A stretch of 64,000 nucleotides of DNA from Pseudomonas putida (GCF_026625125.1 NZ_CP113097.1:2480001-2544000), one strand, 5' to 3'. Shown: positions 25,674-34,891, counted from the first letter of the stretch. The notes: generated from the letters alone by a model not told the origin. Numbers and translations are program-made.

Positions 25674-25998
25674 TCGGGGGCCTTGAGGGTGCGTAACGGC
25701 AGGCGCCTGCAGGGTGTATTGCATCGGCGACCTGTACAGTGCAGTGCGACTTTCATGCCACTGTGCATGGCTCTATGTGTCGGACATTTTTACATTAGGT
25801 GTCAGATATCGCCACATAAAGCATGTTCAGTTCGCCCAAGGGGCAAACCCTGGGGCGCGTCAGCAGGCCGCCATGGAAGGCCTGCGTGTGTAACCGCACA
25901 CCTCCTGCCCGCATTAGCACTGATGTACAGGTGAGGCCGATGACCATCGCGGCTTTACAGTTTTCCTTGGATAAAAAGAAGCACGGGGTACACAACTG
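25674..25998. promoter_or_regulatory. Divergent control region between the MocR regulator and the permease
   Basis: 325 bases without a supported gene. It contains a direct repeat GTGTCGGA (25777-25784) and GTGTCAGA (25799-25806), 22 bases apart start to start. That is two helical turns, as expected for a MocR dimer that binds direct repeats on one DNA face. The binding assignment is inference. Confidence 0.45.
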
Positions 25999-27408
25999 AT
26001 GGACGCAACATCCACAACCACCACCGCGAACAGCGGGCATGAGAGCAAACTCAGTGCCTCGCTCAAGTCGCGCCACCTGACGATGATGTCGATCGCCGGG
26101 GTTATCGGCGGCGCCTTGTTCGTCGGCTCCGGCAGCGTGATCCACAGCGCCGGCCCGGCGGCTGTCCTGGCCTACCTGGCAGGCGGCATCCTGGTGGTAC
26201 TGATCATGCGCATGCTGGGTGAAATGGCGACTTCGTCGCCCGACACCGGTTCGTTTTCCACCTACGCCGACCGCGCCATCGGCCGTTGGGCCGGTTTCAC
26301 CATCGGCTGGCTGTACTGGTGGTACTGGGTCATCCTCATGGCTTGGGAAGCTTATGTGGCGGGCAAGATCCTGCATGGTTTCTTCCCTGATGTGAGCGTC
26401 AACGTGTTCGTGCTGGCCACGACCCTGGTGCTGATCACCGTCAATTTCTTCAACGTCAAACACTACGGTGAGTTCGAGTTCTGGTTCGCGTTGATCAAGG
26501 TGATCGCGATCGTCTGCTTCCTGATCGTGTGTACCGCAGCGGTGATGAACATCTGGCAGTTCGGTGAAGTGCGCGGCATCACTCACCTGACCGCCGAAGG
26601 CTTCATGCCCAATGGCATCACCACGGTGATCGGGGCGTTGCTTGGCGTGATGTTCGCCTTCCTGGGTGCCGAAATCGTCACCATCGCCGCCTCCGAAGCC
26701 AAGGACCCGGCCACTCAAATCGTCAAGGCCACCAACTCTGTGGTGTGGCGGGTATGCCTGTTCTACGTCGGTTCGATCTTCCTGATCGTCTGCCTCGTGC
26801 CGTGGAACGATCCGCACCTGGGCGTTTCCGGTTATGGCGCGTATCGCCGCACCCTGGAACTGCTGGGTGTGCCGTATGCCGAGCTGTTGATGAACTTCGT
26901 GGTGCTGACCTCGGTGAGCAGCTGCCTGATCTCGGGCCACTACACCGCTTCACGCATGCTGTTCTCGCTGGCACAGCGTGGCGATGCGCCGTCGTTCTTC
27001 AAGTCGACCCGCCCCGGTACCGGCGTACCGGTGAATGCGATCATCGGTTCGTGCGCCGTGGCCGTGGTGTGCGCGCTGATCAACTTCAGCGAGACCCTGC
27101 GCCCGAAAGACGTGCTCGATACGCTGATGAACACCACCGGCATGATCGCTTTGCTGGTGTACCTGGTCATTGCCTTCTCGCAGCTGCGCATGCGCCGCAA
27201 GCTGATTGCCGAGGGCAAGGAAGTCCGTTTGAAGATGTGGCTGTTCCCGTGGCTGACCTACCTGGTGATCGCCTTCATCGTCGCCGCGCTGGTGACCATG
27301 GCTTTCATGCCTGACTACCAGATCCTGGTGATCTCCACCGGTATTGCCGCGGCCGTCGTTGTGGCCATGGGTGTGGTGCACCAGATGCGCAGCGCCCGTA
27401 AGCACTAA
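25999..27408 (+). CDS. Amino acid permease (APC family, GabP-like)
   Basis: 469 aa with twelve hydrophobic segments. Amino-acid permease signatures include LKSRHLTMMSIAGVIGGALFVGSG near residue 25, GEMATSSPDTGSFSTYAD near 75, and GAEIVTIAASEAKDP near 225. It is closest by eye to GABA/proline-type permeases (AAT subfamily). It is divergent from a MocR regulator, so uptake is probably induced by its own substrate. Substrate not proven. Confidence 0.9.
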   Translation: MDATSTTTTANSGHESKLSASLKSRHLTMMSIAGVIGGALFVGSGSVIHSAGPAAVLAYLAGGILVVLIMRMLGEMATSSPDTGSFSTYADRAIGRWAGFTIGWLYWWYWVILMAWEAYVAGKILHGFFPDVSVNVFVLATTLVLITVNFFNVKHYGEFEFWFALIKVIAIVCFLIVCTAAVMNIWQFGEVRGITHLTAEGFMPNGITTVIGALLGVMFAFLGAEIVTIAASEAKDPATQIVKATNSVVWRVCLFYVGSIFLIVCLVPWNDPHLGVSGYGAYRRTLELLGVPYAELLMNFVVLTSVSSCLISGHYTASRMLFSLAQRGDAPSFFKSTRPGTGVPVNAIIGSCAVAVVCALINFSETLRPKDVLDTLMNTTGMIALLVYLVIAFSQLRMRRKLIAEGKEVRLKMWLFPWLTYLVIAFIVAALVTMAFMPDYQILVISTGIAAAVVVAMGVVHQMRSARKH

Positions 27409-27411
27409 GCG

Positions 27412-27591
27412 CTAGTGCTTGCCCGAAGCGGCCGGCTCCCTCGTGGACCCGGCCGTTTCGCGTTGATGGGCGGGGGTTTTCTCATCCGGCATGTGAAAGC
27501 GCCCGTTCATCCAGGGTGAGCCGAGCAGGGCGGCGGCAGCCATCAGGGCCAGAAGGGCCAGGGCCAGGAAGGGTTTCATCGGCATACGCAT
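27412..27591 (-). CDS. Possible small membrane-anchored or secreted protein
   Basis: 59 codons from the first ATG; two further ATGs follow within five codons. The N-terminus is strongly hydrophobic (MKPFLALALLALMAAAALLG), followed by a hydrophilic tail with MNGRFHMPDEKTP. The ribosome binding site is weak. The 3' third overlaps a GC-rich hairpin that probably terminates the convergent permease gene, so this could be a chance frame. The signal-anchor pattern is the main support. Confidence 0.4.
   Translation of the reverse strand: MRMPMKPFLALALLALMAAAALLGSPWMNGRFHMPDEKTPAHQRETAGSTREPAASGKH
27424..27460 (+). terminator. Hairpin terminator after the permease gene
   Basis: CGAAGCGGCCGG and CCGGCCGTTTCG pair over 12 positions with one G-T, around a 13-base loop, 16 bases after the permease stop codon. 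Confidence 0.6.
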
Positions 27592-27694
27592 AAGAGGACT
27601 GACTTCAAGGATCCGCGAACAGTTCCCTCGACAGGGCCCGTACAGGCGACAGATGGCTTATGCTGAGCACATTGCCCGCCAAAAGGAGCCCCTC

Positions 27695-28471
27695 ATGGCT
27701 TGGTCCGCCACCCAGTATTCCCTGTTCGAAGACGAACGCACCCGTGCGGTGCGCGACCTGCTTGCCGCGGTGCCGCCACGCCCGGTGCGCCATGCCACCG
27801 ACCTGGGGTGCGGCCCAGGCAATTCCACCGAAATACTGTTGCAGCGCCACCCCGACGCCCAGGTGACGGCCCTGGACAGCGACCCGGACATGATCGACAA
27901 GGCCCGTGCACGCCAGCGCTTGCGCATCCCCAGGGTGCGTTGCGAAATCGCCGATATCGCCCAGTGGGCCGCCCCCGAACCGCAGGATCTGATCCTGGCC
28001 AACGCTTCACTGCAATGGCTGCCTGACCACGGTTCGCTCTACCCGCACCTGGTGCGCCAGCTCAGTGAGGGTGCAAGCCTGGCTGTGCAAACCCCGGACA
28101 ACCTTGACGAGCCGGCCCACCGCCAGTTGCGCGAGATTGCCGGTCGTGGCCCTTGGGCCGATAAATTCGCCGACCTGAGTTTGCCGCCCCGGCATAACGC
28201 GGCGTTCTACTACGACCTGCTCAGCCCGCTGTGTACGCGGGTGGACGTATGGCGCACGACCTACCATCACCCGTTGACCGGTGGCGCCGAGGCGGTGGTG
28301 GAGTGGTTCAAGGGGTCGGCCCTGCGGCCTTATCTGGCCAGGCTGGACGAGAAAGAGCAGGCGGACTTCCTGCAGATGTACCTGCAGGCCATGCAGCACG
28401 ACTACCCGGCGGCCACCGACGGCAAGGTGCTGCTGCCGTTCCCGCGGCTGTTCGTCATCGCAACCCGGTAG
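27695..28471 (+). CDS. tam: Trans-aconitate 2-methyltransferase
   Basis: 258 aa from the ATG (MAWSATQYSLFEDERTR), the family start, with AAGGAG upstream. SAM-binding motif I is ATDLGCGPGNSTE, followed by VTALDSDPDMIDKAR and LILANASLQWLPDH. The C-terminal region (WRTTYHHPLTGGAEAVVEWFKGSALRP) is typical of Tam. It methyl-esterifies trans-aconitate, an aconitase inhibitor formed spontaneously from cis-aconitate. The 3' end overlaps the convergent DUF2784 gene by 17 bases. Confidence 0.93.
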   Translation: MAWSATQYSLFEDERTRAVRDLLAAVPPRPVRHATDLGCGPGNSTEILLQRHPDAQVTALDSDPDMIDKARARQRLRIPRVRCEIADIAQWAAPEPQDLILANASLQWLPDHGSLYPHLVRQLSEGASLAVQTPDNLDEPAHRQLREIAGRGPWADKFADLSLPPRHNAAFYYDLLSPLCTRVDVWRTTYHHPLTGGAEAVVEWFKGSALRPYLARLDEKEQADFLQMYLQAMQHDYPAATDGKVLLPFPRLFVIATR

Positions 28472-28835
28472 GTGAGCGGCGCCAGCGCCAGATCACACAG
28501 CCATAGATCACGAGGTTGACCAGCAGCACGACGCCGCCCAGCAGCCATTGGATCTGCGGGGTCAACCCGGCAGGGTAGATCAGCGGCCAGATGTAGTGCT
28601 CGACGAAGCCGCCGTGGTAGCCGGCACCGCCTGCGGCGAAGCGCATGCGGTTTTCCCAGTCGGTCAGCGGGCATTCCAGGTGCAGGCCCTCAACCGCCAG
28701 GCCCCAGGCCAGGGCGGGCAGGTGGATGAACAGGGCGGGGCGCCACTTGAGCACCAGCAGGCCGCCTGACAGTACCAGCAGGATGAAGGCCAGGTGCAGC
28801 AGCACCAGGGTGTCGGCGGCTAGACGGTAGAGCAT
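28455..28835 (-). CDS. DUF2784 family membrane protein
   Basis: 126 aa from the ATG (MLYRLAADTLVLLHLAFILLV). There are four hydrophobic segments. The conserved central motif LHLECPLTDWENRMR, followed by GGFVEHYIWPLIYP, identifies DUF2784, a family of unknown function. It converges with tam and overlaps it by 17 bases. Confidence 0.88.
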   Translation of the reverse strand: MLYRLAADTLVLLHLAFILLVLSGGLLVLKWRPALFIHLPALAWGLAVEGLHLECPLTDWENRMRFAAGGAGYHGGFVEHYIWPLIYPAGLTPQIQWLLGGVVLLVNLVIYGCVIWRWRRSPTGLR

Positions 28836-28990
28836 GGGGTATGCATTTTGACAGGGATGTATACCCAGCATAGTTATGAAGGCTTCACTGGCCTATTGAA
28901 CACGGCACTCAAAAGTGGAGGTGCTGGGCGTTTTCAAGCCAGGATGGCTTTTGCGGGGCTTTCTCTTGAGTCTTGCATTGGATTTACCGG

Positions 28991-29104
28991 CCCAATCGCC
29001 GGCAAGCCGGCTCCCACAGGGACTGTGCAACCCCCCGACCTACCGGTACAGCGCAAGCTCAACCACTGTGCGATCCAAGTGGGAGCCGGCTTGCCGGCGA
29101 TGAC
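28991..29104. repeat. REP element pair (P. putida type) in inverted orientation
   Basis: CGCCGGCAAGCCGGCTCCCA (starting 28998) and its inverse TGGGAGCCGGCTTGCCGGCG (ending 29099) flank about 60 bases. This is the paired REP arrangement of the P. putida group, placed between a convergent DUF2784/LysR region and outside coding sequence. Confidence 0.85.
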
Positions 29105-29117
29105 GCCCGCAAGGCCG

Positions 29118-29987
29118 CTACAAGCTTTCCTGTACCACCTGCAGGAACGTGGCCACCACCCGCCGGGTACGCTGCTCGCTCAAGCACACCAGTGTCTCGG
29201 TGAGGTGCCGCTGGCAATCGACGATGGGCAGTGCACACACCCGCGCATCGGCGCCGAACTCGGCGGCCGACACCACCCCCACGCCAATCCCGACCACCAC
29301 CGCCTCGCGCGCCGCCTCGCGGCCTTCGACCTGAATGGCGGGGCGAATTCGCAAGCCAGCGCGCTGCATTTCTTCCTCAAGCGTCTGCCTGGTCACCGAG
29401 CCAGGCTCGCGTAGTACCAGCGGCGTGTCGTCCAGGTCTGCCAGGCTGATCGAGCCACGGCTGGCCCAGGGGTGGTTGTGCGAGACGAACGCCACCATCG
29501 GGTCGCGGCGCAGCGGCACGCAGTGCAGGCGCTCATCGTCGACATCGCGCCCCAACAGTGCCAGGTCGGCCTGGTAGCTGAACAGCCGGGCCAGGGATTC
29601 ATCGGTGTTGCCGGTCTCGACCTTGACCTGAATGCCCGGGTAGCGCTGACAAAAGCGGGCGATCTGGGGCAGCACGTGCACCGGCGCATCCACCGCCAGC
29701 ACTAGGCTGCCGGTGTGCAGGGCACGGGAGTCTTGCAGCAGTTCGTGGGCTTCGGCCTCACAGGCGAACAGGCGCTTGCTGATGCCCAGCAGGCGCTCGC
29801 CCAGGTCGGTCAACTGCACCGAACGTTTGTTGCGGTGGAACAGCAACACCCCGAAGCGCTCTTCGAGCTTGCGCACCTGGTCGGAGACGGCCGGCTGGGT
29901 CAGAAACAGCTTTTCTGCCGCCCGGGTGAAGCTGCCGTGCACGGCCACTGCATGGAAGGCCTTGAGTTGAGCGTGGGACACCGACAT
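29118..29987 (-). CDS. LysR family regulator, divergent from an organophosphate-type transporter
   Basis: 289 aa. The N-terminal LysR helix-turn-helix (QLKAFHAVAVHGSFTRAAEKL, LTQPAVSDQVRKLEERFG) is followed by a substrate-binding domain to the C-terminus. It is divergent from a transporter and an FAD oxidoreductase gene, with 241 bases between; a symmetric GATAAAT-N7-ATTTATC site lies 40 bases from its start. The neighbours suggest that the inducer is a phosphorylated or phosphonate compound such as 2-aminoethylphosphonate. That is inference. Confidence 0.88.
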   Translation of the reverse strand: MSVSHAQLKAFHAVAVHGSFTRAAEKLFLTQPAVSDQVRKLEERFGVLLFHRNKRSVQLTDLGERLLGISKRLFACEAEAHELLQDSRALHTGSLVLAVDAPVHVLPQIARFCQRYPGIQVKVETGNTDESLARLFSYQADLALLGRDVDDERLHCVPLRRDPMVAFVSHNHPWASRGSISLADLDDTPLVLREPGSVTRQTLEEEMQRAGLRIRPAIQVEGREAAREAVVVGIGVGVVSAAEFGADARVCALPIVDCQRHLTETLVCLSEQRTRRVVATFLQVVQESL

Positions 29988-30026
29988 GTCGACTCCAGTA
30001 ACAAGCTGAGCTTATGTGTGAAATAC

Positions 30027-30047
30027 GATAAATCGATTTTATTTATC
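30027..30047. promoter_or_regulatory. LysR-type inverted repeat
   Basis: GATAAAT, 7 bases, ATTTATC: a perfect 7+7 inverted repeat containing T-N11-A, 40 bases upstream of the LysR gene and facing the divergent transporter gene. It is the probable recognition site of the LysR protein. Confidence 0.6.
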
Positions 30048-30228
30048 AGTCACCAGCTGTTTCCATATTCATCAACCCCGGCGCTGCCACGAGCAGCTGT
30101 GGGACATGGCGCGCACCCCCGCGCCTTCTGACCAGATGACGAGCCACGTCATGCAGTGCGCAACACAAAAACAAGACAGGCGTTTATTCACATTCTGCCG
30201 GCACACTTGAGCAAGAGGTCAGACGCAC

Positions 30229-31545
30229 ATGAATCACTCTCTAGCCGCGTTGAAACGTTGGCGCATCCAGATTTTCGCGATCACCTGGCTGGCCTACGCC
30301 GCCTTCTACTTCACCCGCAAGGCCTTCTCGGTGGCCAAGCTAGGCATTGGTGAAGACCCGACATTCATGCTCGACAAGGCATCGATGGCCAACCTCGACG
30401 CCATCTACCTGGCCGCCTATGCGGTCGGCCAGTTCACCTGGGGCATGCTGGCCGACCGTTTCGGCCCGCGCGTGGTGGTGCTAGGGGGCCTGTTGATTTC
30501 GGCGGCGGCAGCCGTGGTGATGGGCAGCTACGCTACCTTCCCGATCTTCGCCACCTGCATGCTGATCCAAGGCCTGGCGCAGTCCACGGGCTGGGCCGGG
30601 CTGTGCAAGAACATCGGCAGCTTCTTCCCCGCCGTGCAGCGCGGCCGGGTACTGGGGTTGTGGAGCTCCTGCTATGCCTTTGGCGGCCTGGTCGCCTCGC
30701 CGTTCGCCGGCTGGTGGGCCTACACCCTGATCGGCACCTGGCATGCGGCATTCTTCTCCAGTGCCGCGGTGGTTGCTGCGGTGGCGGTGCTGTTCTTCTT
30801 CCTGCAGCGCAACAAACCCGAAGATGTAGGCTTGCCGGCGGTCGAGCCTGAGCCGCAGAGCATGGTGCCGGCCGGTAGCCTGTGCAGTGTCTGGGCGCCG
30901 CTGCGCGAGATCCTGCACAACCGCACGGTGTTGACCCTGGGCCTGGCGTACTTTCTTCTGAAACCGGCGCGCTACGCGATCCTGCTCTGGGGGCCGGTGA
31001 TCGTCTTCGAGCAGATGCCCTCGGTGGGCAAGGTAGGCGCTGCGATCATCCCCACGGCCTTTGAACTGGCTGGGCTGCTGGGCCCGATCATCATTGGCCT
31101 GGCTTCGGACAAGCTGTTCGGCGCACGGCGCATGCCGGCCTGTGTGATCAGCCTGGTGCTGCTGACCGTGGCCCTGGCGGCGTTCATGGCCGCCATGCAC
31201 AGCGGGAGCATCGTCATGGTGGTGGGTTTGCTGTTTTTCATGGGCCTGACCCTGTATGGGCCGGACTCGATGATCAGCGGCGCGGCGGCCATCGACTTCG
31301 GCACGGCCAAGGCCGGTGCCACGGCAGCCGGTTTCGTCAACGGCTGCGGCTCGGTGGGCGCGGTGCTTGGCGGCCTGCTGCCCGGTTACTTCGACAGCGT
31401 CACGGTGTTCATCGTGTTCGCTGGCTGCGCACTGTTCTCGGCCCTGGTGCTGCTGCCGCACTGGAACAGCCGGCCGGCCAGTGCAGCCCAGGCCAATGAT
31501 GTGGCTCCCAACACCAGCATGGCGATCAAGCCACTGCGTACCTAA
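30229..31545 (+). CDS. MFS transporter of the organophosphate:phosphate antiporter (OPA) type
   Basis: 438 aa with twelve hydrophobic segments. OPA-like features are WLAYAAFYFTRKAFSVAK near residue 20 (conserved Arg-Lys region), AVGQFTWGMLADRFGPR, and GTWHAAFFSS, as in GlpT, UhpC and PgtP. It is followed after 14 bases by an FAD-dependent oxidoreductase and is divergent from LysR. Single-component OPA-type permeases for 2-aminoethylphosphonate are known in P. putida, so this is a candidate for that role; other phosphorylated substrates are possible. Confidence 0.85.
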   Translation: MNHSLAALKRWRIQIFAITWLAYAAFYFTRKAFSVAKLGIGEDPTFMLDKASMANLDAIYLAAYAVGQFTWGMLADRFGPRVVVLGGLLISAAAAVVMGSYATFPIFATCMLIQGLAQSTGWAGLCKNIGSFFPAVQRGRVLGLWSSCYAFGGLVASPFAGWWAYTLIGTWHAAFFSSAAVVAAVAVLFFFLQRNKPEDVGLPAVEPEPQSMVPAGSLCSVWAPLREILHNRTVLTLGLAYFLLKPARYAILLWGPVIVFEQMPSVGKVGAAIIPTAFELAGLLGPIIIGLASDKLFGARRMPACVISLVLLTVALAAFMAAMHSGSIVMVVGLLFFMGLTLYGPDSMISGAAAIDFGTAKAGATAAGFVNGCGSVGAVLGGLLPGYFDSVTVFIVFAGCALFSALVLLPHWNSRPASAAQANDVAPNTSMAIKPLRT

Positions 31546-31559
31546 AGGAAAGCGAGCGA

Positions 31560-32951
31560 ATGAGACCCTTCTGGCTGCAACAGGCCCTGGATTGTGAGCA
31601 GGACGCGGTATGCCCGCCGCTGCAAGGCGATGCCCGCTGCGACGTGTGCATCGTAGGCGGCGGCTACACCGGCCTGTGGACCGCGCTGATGCTCAAGGAG
31701 GCAGTACCGTCGCTGGACGTGCTGCTGATCGAGGCAGACATCTGCGGTGCGGGCGCCAGTGGGCGCAATGGGGGGTGTGCGTTGTCGTGGTCGGCCAAGT
31801 ACTTCACCCTCGAACGTCTGTTCGGGGTGGCCGAAGCGGTACGCCTGGTAAGCGAGTCGGAGCGCAGCATCGGTGCCATTGGCGCATTCTGCACGGCCAA
31901 TGGCATCGATTGCGACTACCGCCTGGACGGCACCCTGTACACCGCCACCAACCAGGCCCAGGTGGGCGCAACCGATGCGGTGATCGCTGCGCTGGAGCAC
32001 AAGGGGATCAATTCATTCGAGCGTTTGCCACTGGACGAGGTGCAGCGCTTGGCCGGTTCAGCGCGGCACCTGGAAGGCTGGTTTTCGCCAGCCGCCGCCA
32101 CCGTGCAGCCAGGCCGGTTGGTGCGCGGCCTGCGGCGGGTGGCGTTGCAGCGCGGCGTGCGCATCCATGAAGGCACAGCCATGACCGGCCTGGAGCACGG
32201 CGCTCCGGTGCAGGTGCGCACGGCCCATGGCACGGTGCGTGCCGACCGTGTCGTGCTCGGCCTCAATGCCTGGATGGCGCGAGCCTTCCCGCAGTTCGAG
32301 CGCAGCGTGGCGATCGTTTCCAGTGACATGGTGATCACCGAGCCGTGCCCCGAGCTGCTGCGCGAGATCGGCCTGAACAACGGCATCAGCGTGCTGGACT
32401 CACGGATTTTCGTGCATTACTACCACAACACTTCTGATGGGCGGCTGATGCTCGGCAAGGGTGGCAACACCTTCGCCTATGGCGGGCGCATGCTGCCGGT
32501 GTTCGATCAACCCTCGCCGTACCGGCCGCTGCTGCGTGAAAGCCTGGCCGATTTCTTCCCTGCCTTGGCCGAGGTGCCGCTGGCGGCCAGCTGGAACGGC
32601 CCCTCGGACCGCTCGGTGACCGGGCTGCCGTTCTTTGGGCGGTTGGACGGGCAGGGCAACGTGTTCTATGGCTTCGGCTATTCTGGCAGCGGGGTAGGGC
32701 CGTGCCACATGGGCGGGCAGATCCTCTCGTCCCTGGCGCTGGGGCTGGACAACCCGTGGACCCGCTCGCCACTGGTCAAGGGCCCGTTGGGGCTGTTCCC
32801 GCCGGAGCCGATCCGCTACCTGGGGTCGCTGATGGTGCGCAATGCCATTCGCCGCAAGGAGCGCGCCGAAGACCGGGGGCTGCGGCCACGCCACCTGGAC
32901 GTACGGCTGGCCCGCTTCGCCGCGGCGGCGGGCAAGGCCGACAAAGCATGA
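31560..32951 (+). CDS. FAD-dependent oxidoreductase (DAO family, amine oxidase type)
   Basis: 463 aa. The N-terminal ADP-binding motif is CIVGGGYTGLWTALML near residue 30, followed by GAGASGRNGGCALSW. The C-terminal FAD contact is FYGFGYSGSGVGPCHMGGQIL. The architecture is like the PuuB / glycine oxidase group, which oxidises primary or secondary amines. It lies in the same operon as an OPA-type transporter. FAD enzymes of this sort recur in aminophosphonate gene clusters, so oxidation of aminoethylphosphonate or an N-alkyl derivative is a testable idea. Confidence 0.85.
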   Translation: MRPFWLQQALDCEQDAVCPPLQGDARCDVCIVGGGYTGLWTALMLKEAVPSLDVLLIEADICGAGASGRNGGCALSWSAKYFTLERLFGVAEAVRLVSESERSIGAIGAFCTANGIDCDYRLDGTLYTATNQAQVGATDAVIAALEHKGINSFERLPLDEVQRLAGSARHLEGWFSPAAATVQPGRLVRGLRRVALQRGVRIHEGTAMTGLEHGAPVQVRTAHGTVRADRVVLGLNAWMARAFPQFERSVAIVSSDMVITEPCPELLREIGLNNGISVLDSRIFVHYYHNTSDGRLMLGKGGNTFAYGGRMLPVFDQPSPYRPLLRESLADFFPALAEVPLAASWNGPSDRSVTGLPFFGRLDGQGNVFYGFGYSGSGVGPCHMGGQILSSLALGLDNPWTRSPLVKGPLGLFPPEPIRYLGSLMVRNAIRRKERAEDRGLRPRHLDVRLARFAAAAGKADKA

Positions 32952-33046
32952 GATTTCTTGTCGAACACTGGCCCGAGGGCGTATAAACTGCTCCCACTTT
33001 TTGGCCGGTCGCTTCCTGAACCGGCCGCTGAAACAAGAGAGTCGAC

Positions 33047-33757
33047 ATGGGCGCACAGTGGAAAGCCAAGCATAGAGAAACAGCTGCCAATGCCAAGGGC
33101 AAGATCATGGGCAAGCTGTCCAAGGAAATCCAGATCGCGGCCAGGTCGGGCGCCGATCCCGACATGAACCCACGCCTGCGCCTGGCCATCGTGCAAGCCA
33201 AGAAGGCTTCCATGACCCGCGAGACCCTGGACCGGGCGATCCGCAAGGGCGCGGGCCTGGACGGTGATGCCGTGCAGTACCAGGCGGTGACGTACGAAGG
33301 TTTTGCGCCGCACCAGGTGCCGCTGATCGTCGAGTGCCTGACCGACAACGTCAACCGCACCGTCGCGCAGATTCGCGTGCTGTTCCGCAAGGGCCAACTC
33401 GGTGCCAGCGGTTCGGTGGCGTGGGACTTCAACCATGTGGGCCTGATCGAAGCCATGCCCGACGGCGATGCCGACCCGGAAATGGCCGCCATCGAGGCCG
33501 GTGCCCAGGACTTTGAAGAAGGTGAGGAAGATGGCTCGACCCTGTTCATCACCGACACCACCGACCTGGATGCAGTGCAAAAAGCCCTGCCTGAGCATGG
33601 CTTCACTGTCTCCTCGGCCAAGATCGGCTATACCCCGAAGAACCCAGTGAGCGCTGCCAGCCTCAGTGCCGAGGCGCTGGCTGAAGTCGAGGCGTTCCTC
33701 GAAGCGATCGACGAGAACGATGACGTACAGAACGTCTATGTTGGCCTGACCGAGTAA
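33047..33757 (+). CDS. YebC/PmpR family protein (YeeN subtype)
   Basis: 236 aa. It begins [19 protein letters not shown], the variant start of the shorter YeeN-like group rather than MAGHSKWANIKHRK of YebC. Family motifs follow: [46 protein letters not shown], and [10 protein letters not shown]. Members act as transcriptional regulators or as ribosome-associated factors that relieve stalling, and both views exist. A hairpin terminator follows 6 bases after the stop. Confidence 0.92.
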   Translation: MGAQWKAKHRETAANAKGKIMGKLSKEIQIAARSGADPDMNPRLRLAIVQAKKASMTRETLDRAIRKGAGLDGDAVQYQAVTYEGFAPHQVPLIVECLTDNVNRTVAQIRVLFRKGQLGASGSVAWDFNHVGLIEAMPDGDADPEMAAIEAGAQDFEEGEEDGSTLFITDTTDLDAVQKALPEHGFTVSSAKIGYTPKNPVSAASLSAEALAEVEAFLEAIDENDDVQNVYVGLTE

Positions 33758-33763
33758 AAAGCG

Positions 33764-33780
33764 GGGCCGCCTTGCGGCCC
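33764..33780 (+). terminator. Terminator hairpin after the YebC-family gene
   Basis: GGGCCGC and GCGGCCC with a three-base loop, 7 bases past the stop codon. It runs directly into a REP element. Confidence 0.6.
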
Positions 33781-33919
33781 AATCGCCGGCAAGCCGGCTC
33801 CCACAGGGACGGTGCAAGCCTCAGGTTCCCGCGGGCGCAGCGCACCCCCTGGGTTCTTGCGGGCACACTGCGGGCCATGGGCCTGCGTGGTCCCTGTGGC
33901 CGGCTTGCCGGCGATTGGG
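33781..33919. repeat. REP element pair in inverted orientation
   Basis: CGCCGGCAAGCCGGCTCCCA near 33784 and an inverted partner CCGGCTTGCCGGCGATTGGG ending at 33919. The second copy lacks the GGGAG part. The last base is 27 bases upstream of the next gene start. Confidence 0.8.
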
Positions 33920-33946
33920 CCTGTGATACAGCACAGGGAAGCCTGT

Positions 33947-34891
33947 ATGAACCCAACCTTCGCCTCCCTCAGCCTCGCCCACCTGCGTACCCTTGACTGC
34001 CTCCTGCAGCTGAAAAACCTCAGCCACGCCGCCGAGCGCCTGGGCGTCAGCCAGTCGGCGTTGAGCCGCCAGCTGGCCCACCTGCGTGAAGCCTTCGACG
34101 ACCCATTGCTGGTGCGCCAGGGCCGCGGCTACGTGCTCAGCGAATACGCCCAAGCCCTGGTCGAACCGCTGCGCCAGGTGCTGGAAGAACTCCAGGCCCT
34201 GCGCCAGCCCGCCGCGTTCGACCCGGCCCGTTGCGAGCGGCGCTTCTGCCTGGCCGCGTCCGATTACGTTGCCGAGCACATGCTGCCGCTGCTGGTGGCG
34301 GCGCTGGAGCAGGAAGCCCCCGGCGTCAGTATCGACTACCGCACCTGGCAGGCCGGGCAATACGCGTTGCTGGCCAGCGGCGAGATCGACCTTGCCACCA
34401 CCCTGTTCGACGAGTCGCCGGCCAACCTGCACGGCCGCCTGCTCGGCGAGGACCGTGCGGTGTGCCTGATGCGCCGCGACCATCCGCTGGCGGCCTGCGA
34501 AGTGCTGAGCCAGGACGACTACCTGGCCTTCAAGCACGTGCGCATCTGTGGCGGTGGCGACAAGGACAGCTTCATCGACCGCCACCTGCGCGCCCAGGGG
34601 CTGCAACGGCGCATCAGCCTGGAGGTGCCGTTCTTTTCGGCCACCGTGCAGGTGGTGGGTAACAGCCAGGCATTGGCGACGTTGCCCGAGCACATTGCCC
34701 GCCAGCTCTGCCGGCTGCATGGCCTGGCCTGGCGCCCGTTGGGGTTTGTGGAGCATACCCAGCGCTACTGGGTGGTGTGGCACCAGCGCCTGCAGGCGTC
34801 GGCCGAGCACCGCTGGTTGCGCAACCGGGTGTTCGAGCTGTGGCGCCAATCACAGTTCGGCGTGCAGGGTGGGCATGCGGGTTCGCCATAG
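33947..34891 (+). CDS. LysR family regulator (NahR/LinR-like)
   Basis: 314 aa from the ATG (MNPTFASLSLAHLRTL); an upstream in-frame extension would read through REP DNA. The helix-turn-helix LKNLSHAAERLGVSQSALSRQL is followed by FDDPLLVRQGRGYVLSEYA, typical of the NahR/LinR subgroup. The substrate domain continues to the C-terminus. It lies upstream of and in the same direction as the L-DOPA decarboxylase gene, which it may control. Confidence 0.87.
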   Translation: MNPTFASLSLAHLRTLDCLLQLKNLSHAAERLGVSQSALSRQLAHLREAFDDPLLVRQGRGYVLSEYAQALVEPLRQVLEELQALRQPAAFDPARCERRFCLAASDYVAEHMLPLLVAALEQEAPGVSIDYRTWQAGQYALLASGEIDLATTLFDESPANLHGRLLGEDRAVCLMRRDHPLAACEVLSQDDYLAFKHVRICGGGDKDSFIDRHLRAQGLQRRISLEVPFFSATVQVVGNSQALATLPEHIARQLCRLHGLAWRPLGFVEHTQRYWVVWHQRLQASAEHRWLRNRVFELWRQSQFGVQGGHAGSP

